Part shown: positions 6,384 to 6,386 of the stretch, in pieces
Layout: every line of letters starts with the position of its first letter
Position numbering within the stretch: position 1 is the first letter of the stretch
Source of the DNA: an uncultured Gemmatimonadota bacterium
Lineage (GTDB): Bacteria > Gemmatimonadota > Gemmatimonadetes > Gemmatimonadales > Gemmatimonadaceae
Direction of reading: 5' to 3'
Assembly (NCBI GenBank): GCA_946479995.1
Contig: CAMLIU010000100.1
Location: forward strand, 1 to 6,386
Length of the DNA stretch: 6,386 nucleotides
Notes under the pieces: model-generated
Told to the model about the DNA's origin: nothing
The model's input: only the letters and a program-made list of their open reading frames with translations
The model's database searches: none
Program-made: the position numbers and the translations under genes

Positions 6384-6386
6384 GGA

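Overview
The window comes from a bacterial chromosome with high G+C content and dense, short-gapped genes: icd, a GabD2-type dehydrogenase, a tRNA-Leu without an encoded CCA, and several ordinary metabolic or membrane genes. Codon third positions are strongly G/C. I cannot place the organism with certainty. The mix of a cyclase-type SRPBCC protein, a formaldehyde-dehydrogenase-like zinc enzyme and a DUF4389 protein would suit a soil bacterium such as a Gemmatimonadota or Acidobacteriota member, but that is an inference. I see no phage, insertion-sequence, CRISPR or plasmid signature.

Layout. Positions 1-439 (minus) hold the N-terminal 146 codons of NADP-isocitrate dehydrogenase (icd), cut by the window edge. 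Positions 537-2108 (minus) hold a complete aldehyde dehydrogenase closest to the GabD2 succinate-semialdehyde dehydrogenases. A 123-bp divergent gap (2109-2231) separates it from a plus-strand pair: a membrane-domain/SRPBCC fusion protein (2232-3272) and a glutathione-independent formaldehyde-dehydrogenase-like zinc enzyme (3341-4513). A perfect 40-bp palindrome (4531-4570) then separates the zinc enzyme from a convergent tRNA-Leu(CAA) gene (4588-4671, minus). After about 180 bp with no gene (only a tRNA promoter candidate) come a SAM-dependent methyltransferase (4854-5708, plus) and a DUF4389 membrane protein (5709-6383, minus). These last two genes converge with their stop codons touching.

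How the genes may work together. Both dehydrogenases handle aldehydes or alcohols. The SRPBCC protein shares strand and a 68-bp gap with the zinc enzyme and is probably co-transcribed with it. GabD2 and icd lie on the same strand 97 bp apart, and both feed or run the TCA cycle. A small aldehyde-handling neighbourhood is a reasonable reading, but nothing here proves a joint pathway. I found no clear sign of an undescribed defence or mobile system. The best second looks are the SRPBCC fusion with its enzyme partner, the palindromic terminator, the duplicated DUF4389 gene and the zero-spacing convergent stops.
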